Assembly: GCF_049275935.1 (NCBI RefSeq)
Contig: NZ_CP184830.1
Span: 6,200,001 to 6,264,000, forward strand
Length of the DNA stretch: 64,000 nt
From: Endozoicomonas_A sp049275935
GTDB taxonomy: Bacteria > Pseudomonadota > Gammaproteobacteria > Pseudomonadales > Endozoicomonadaceae
Direction: 5' to 3'
The notes under the pieces are model-generated. The model did no database searches and had not been told where the DNA came from. It worked only from the letters and a program-made list of their open reading frames with translations. The translations under genes and the position numbers were made by a program. Positions 63,478-64,000 of the stretch are shown here, one piece after another (position 1 is the first letter of the stretch; every line of letters starts with the position of its first letter).

Positions 63478-64000
63478 ATGAAGACACAGCTAAAGATTTA
63501 TTTATTCAGTATTCTGATAACTATAAATTCTATTAACGTCTCTGCTAACAATGAATTTTATGATATTGGAGTGATTGAGAACTTCACATCAAAACTAACT
63601 GATTATAAGCAGTACGTAGGTCTTGCTTTCGCCTGCTTATTTTTGCCCACTTTAATAAATCGAAGTGATAGTTATTACAACACAATTACAACAGCAAATG
63701 CTTTATTAGCCGCCCTCGGTGGATCTATTGGATATTTAGCAGGTGTTACAGTAGCAAATTCACCTGAGTTAATTAGAAAAGCAACAATTCTTATAGGAGA
63801 AAATATTAATTACATTGTAAAAATGAGTTCGCTTTCAATCGAAATTTCAGATGTACTTTTAATGATAGAAAAAGATCTAAAAATGATTTTAAATCTAACT
63901 CTTTCTGCTTCGGCTCTGGGGTTAGCAATAGCTACGATTTTGCTTAGCGAGCTAGATCAGCTGATCTACATCCTCACGTCGAGACATGCTTATTTGTTTT
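63478..64000 (+). CDS. Membrane/secreted hypothetical protein (runs off the right edge)
   Basis: Open from the ATG at 63478 to the window edge, at least 174 residues. The start MKTQLKIYLFSILITINSINVSA is a signal peptide. Then come hydrophobic segments (YVGLAFACLFLPTLI, ANALLAALGGSIGYLAGVTVA, LTLSASALGLAIATILL), so probably three membrane spans. Family not recognised. AT-rich. The true length is unknown. Confidence 0.7.
   Translation, partial: MKTQLKIYLFSILITINSINVSANNEFYDIGVIENFTSKLTDYKQYVGLAFACLFLPTLINRSDSYYNTITTANALLAALGGSIGYLAGVTVANSPELIRKATILIGENINYIVKMSSLSIEISDVLLMIEKDLKMILNLTLSASALGLAIATILLSELDQLIYILTSRHAYLF

Noticed and set aside
34010..64000. Second copy of the tRNA-Leu 3' end as an island attachment site
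   Set aside because: No matching 15-base or longer copy was seen in the window, so island ends cannot be defined here.

Overview
This window reads as a chromosomal segment of a gammaproteobacterium of the Oceanospirillales type. The pattern of a conserved core next to AT-rich genes for secreted and eukaryote-like proteins suggests an animal-associated Endozoicomonas-like organism; that assignment is inference from gene order and protein sequence, not from a database search.

Positions 1-34,010 are core genome, nearly all on the minus strand, in the order known from Pseudomonas: truA / fimV / usg; two PaaI-type thioesterases; der-bamB-yfgM-hisS-rodZ-pilW-rlmN-ndk; the Fe-S assembly operon iscRSUA-hscBA-fdx-iscX with a recognisable IscR-controlled promoter; cysE, trmJ, suhB; then yajC-secD-secF, tgt and queA, ending in a tRNA-Leu(CAA). 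Three things break this order: a secreted zinc-finger-like protein between fimV and truA, a secreted serpin between ndk and iscX, and the absence of ispG from its usual place between rodZ and hisS.

Positions 34,010-64,000, starting right after the tRNA, are accessory. First comes a rearranged zone with two divergent copies of an unknown two-gene unit and broken pieces of a second Wadjet locus. Then comes an intact type I Wadjet anti-plasmid system, jetABCD (38,006-44,832). Beyond it lies a mosaic of AT-rich genes, most with signal peptides and no recognisable family. These include a protein with an F-box-like motif, a secreted protein ending exactly in KDEL, and a small protein with a eukaryotic-type bZIP domain plus a basic nuclear-localisation-like stretch. 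Several look like candidate host-interaction factors.

The accessory part has been heavily worked over by mobile DNA. An IS21-family element splits a membrane-protein gene whose frame closes perfectly when the element is removed. An ISAs1-family element landed at the stop codon of another gene. Three copies of a truncated tyrosine-recombinase unit are present. A family of about 165-bp palindromic (MITE-like) repeats occurs four times, in core and accessory DNA. Several gene boundaries in the last 6 kb carry hairpins ending in a GTTATGC-type core, resembling integron attC sites, although no integron integrase is present here.
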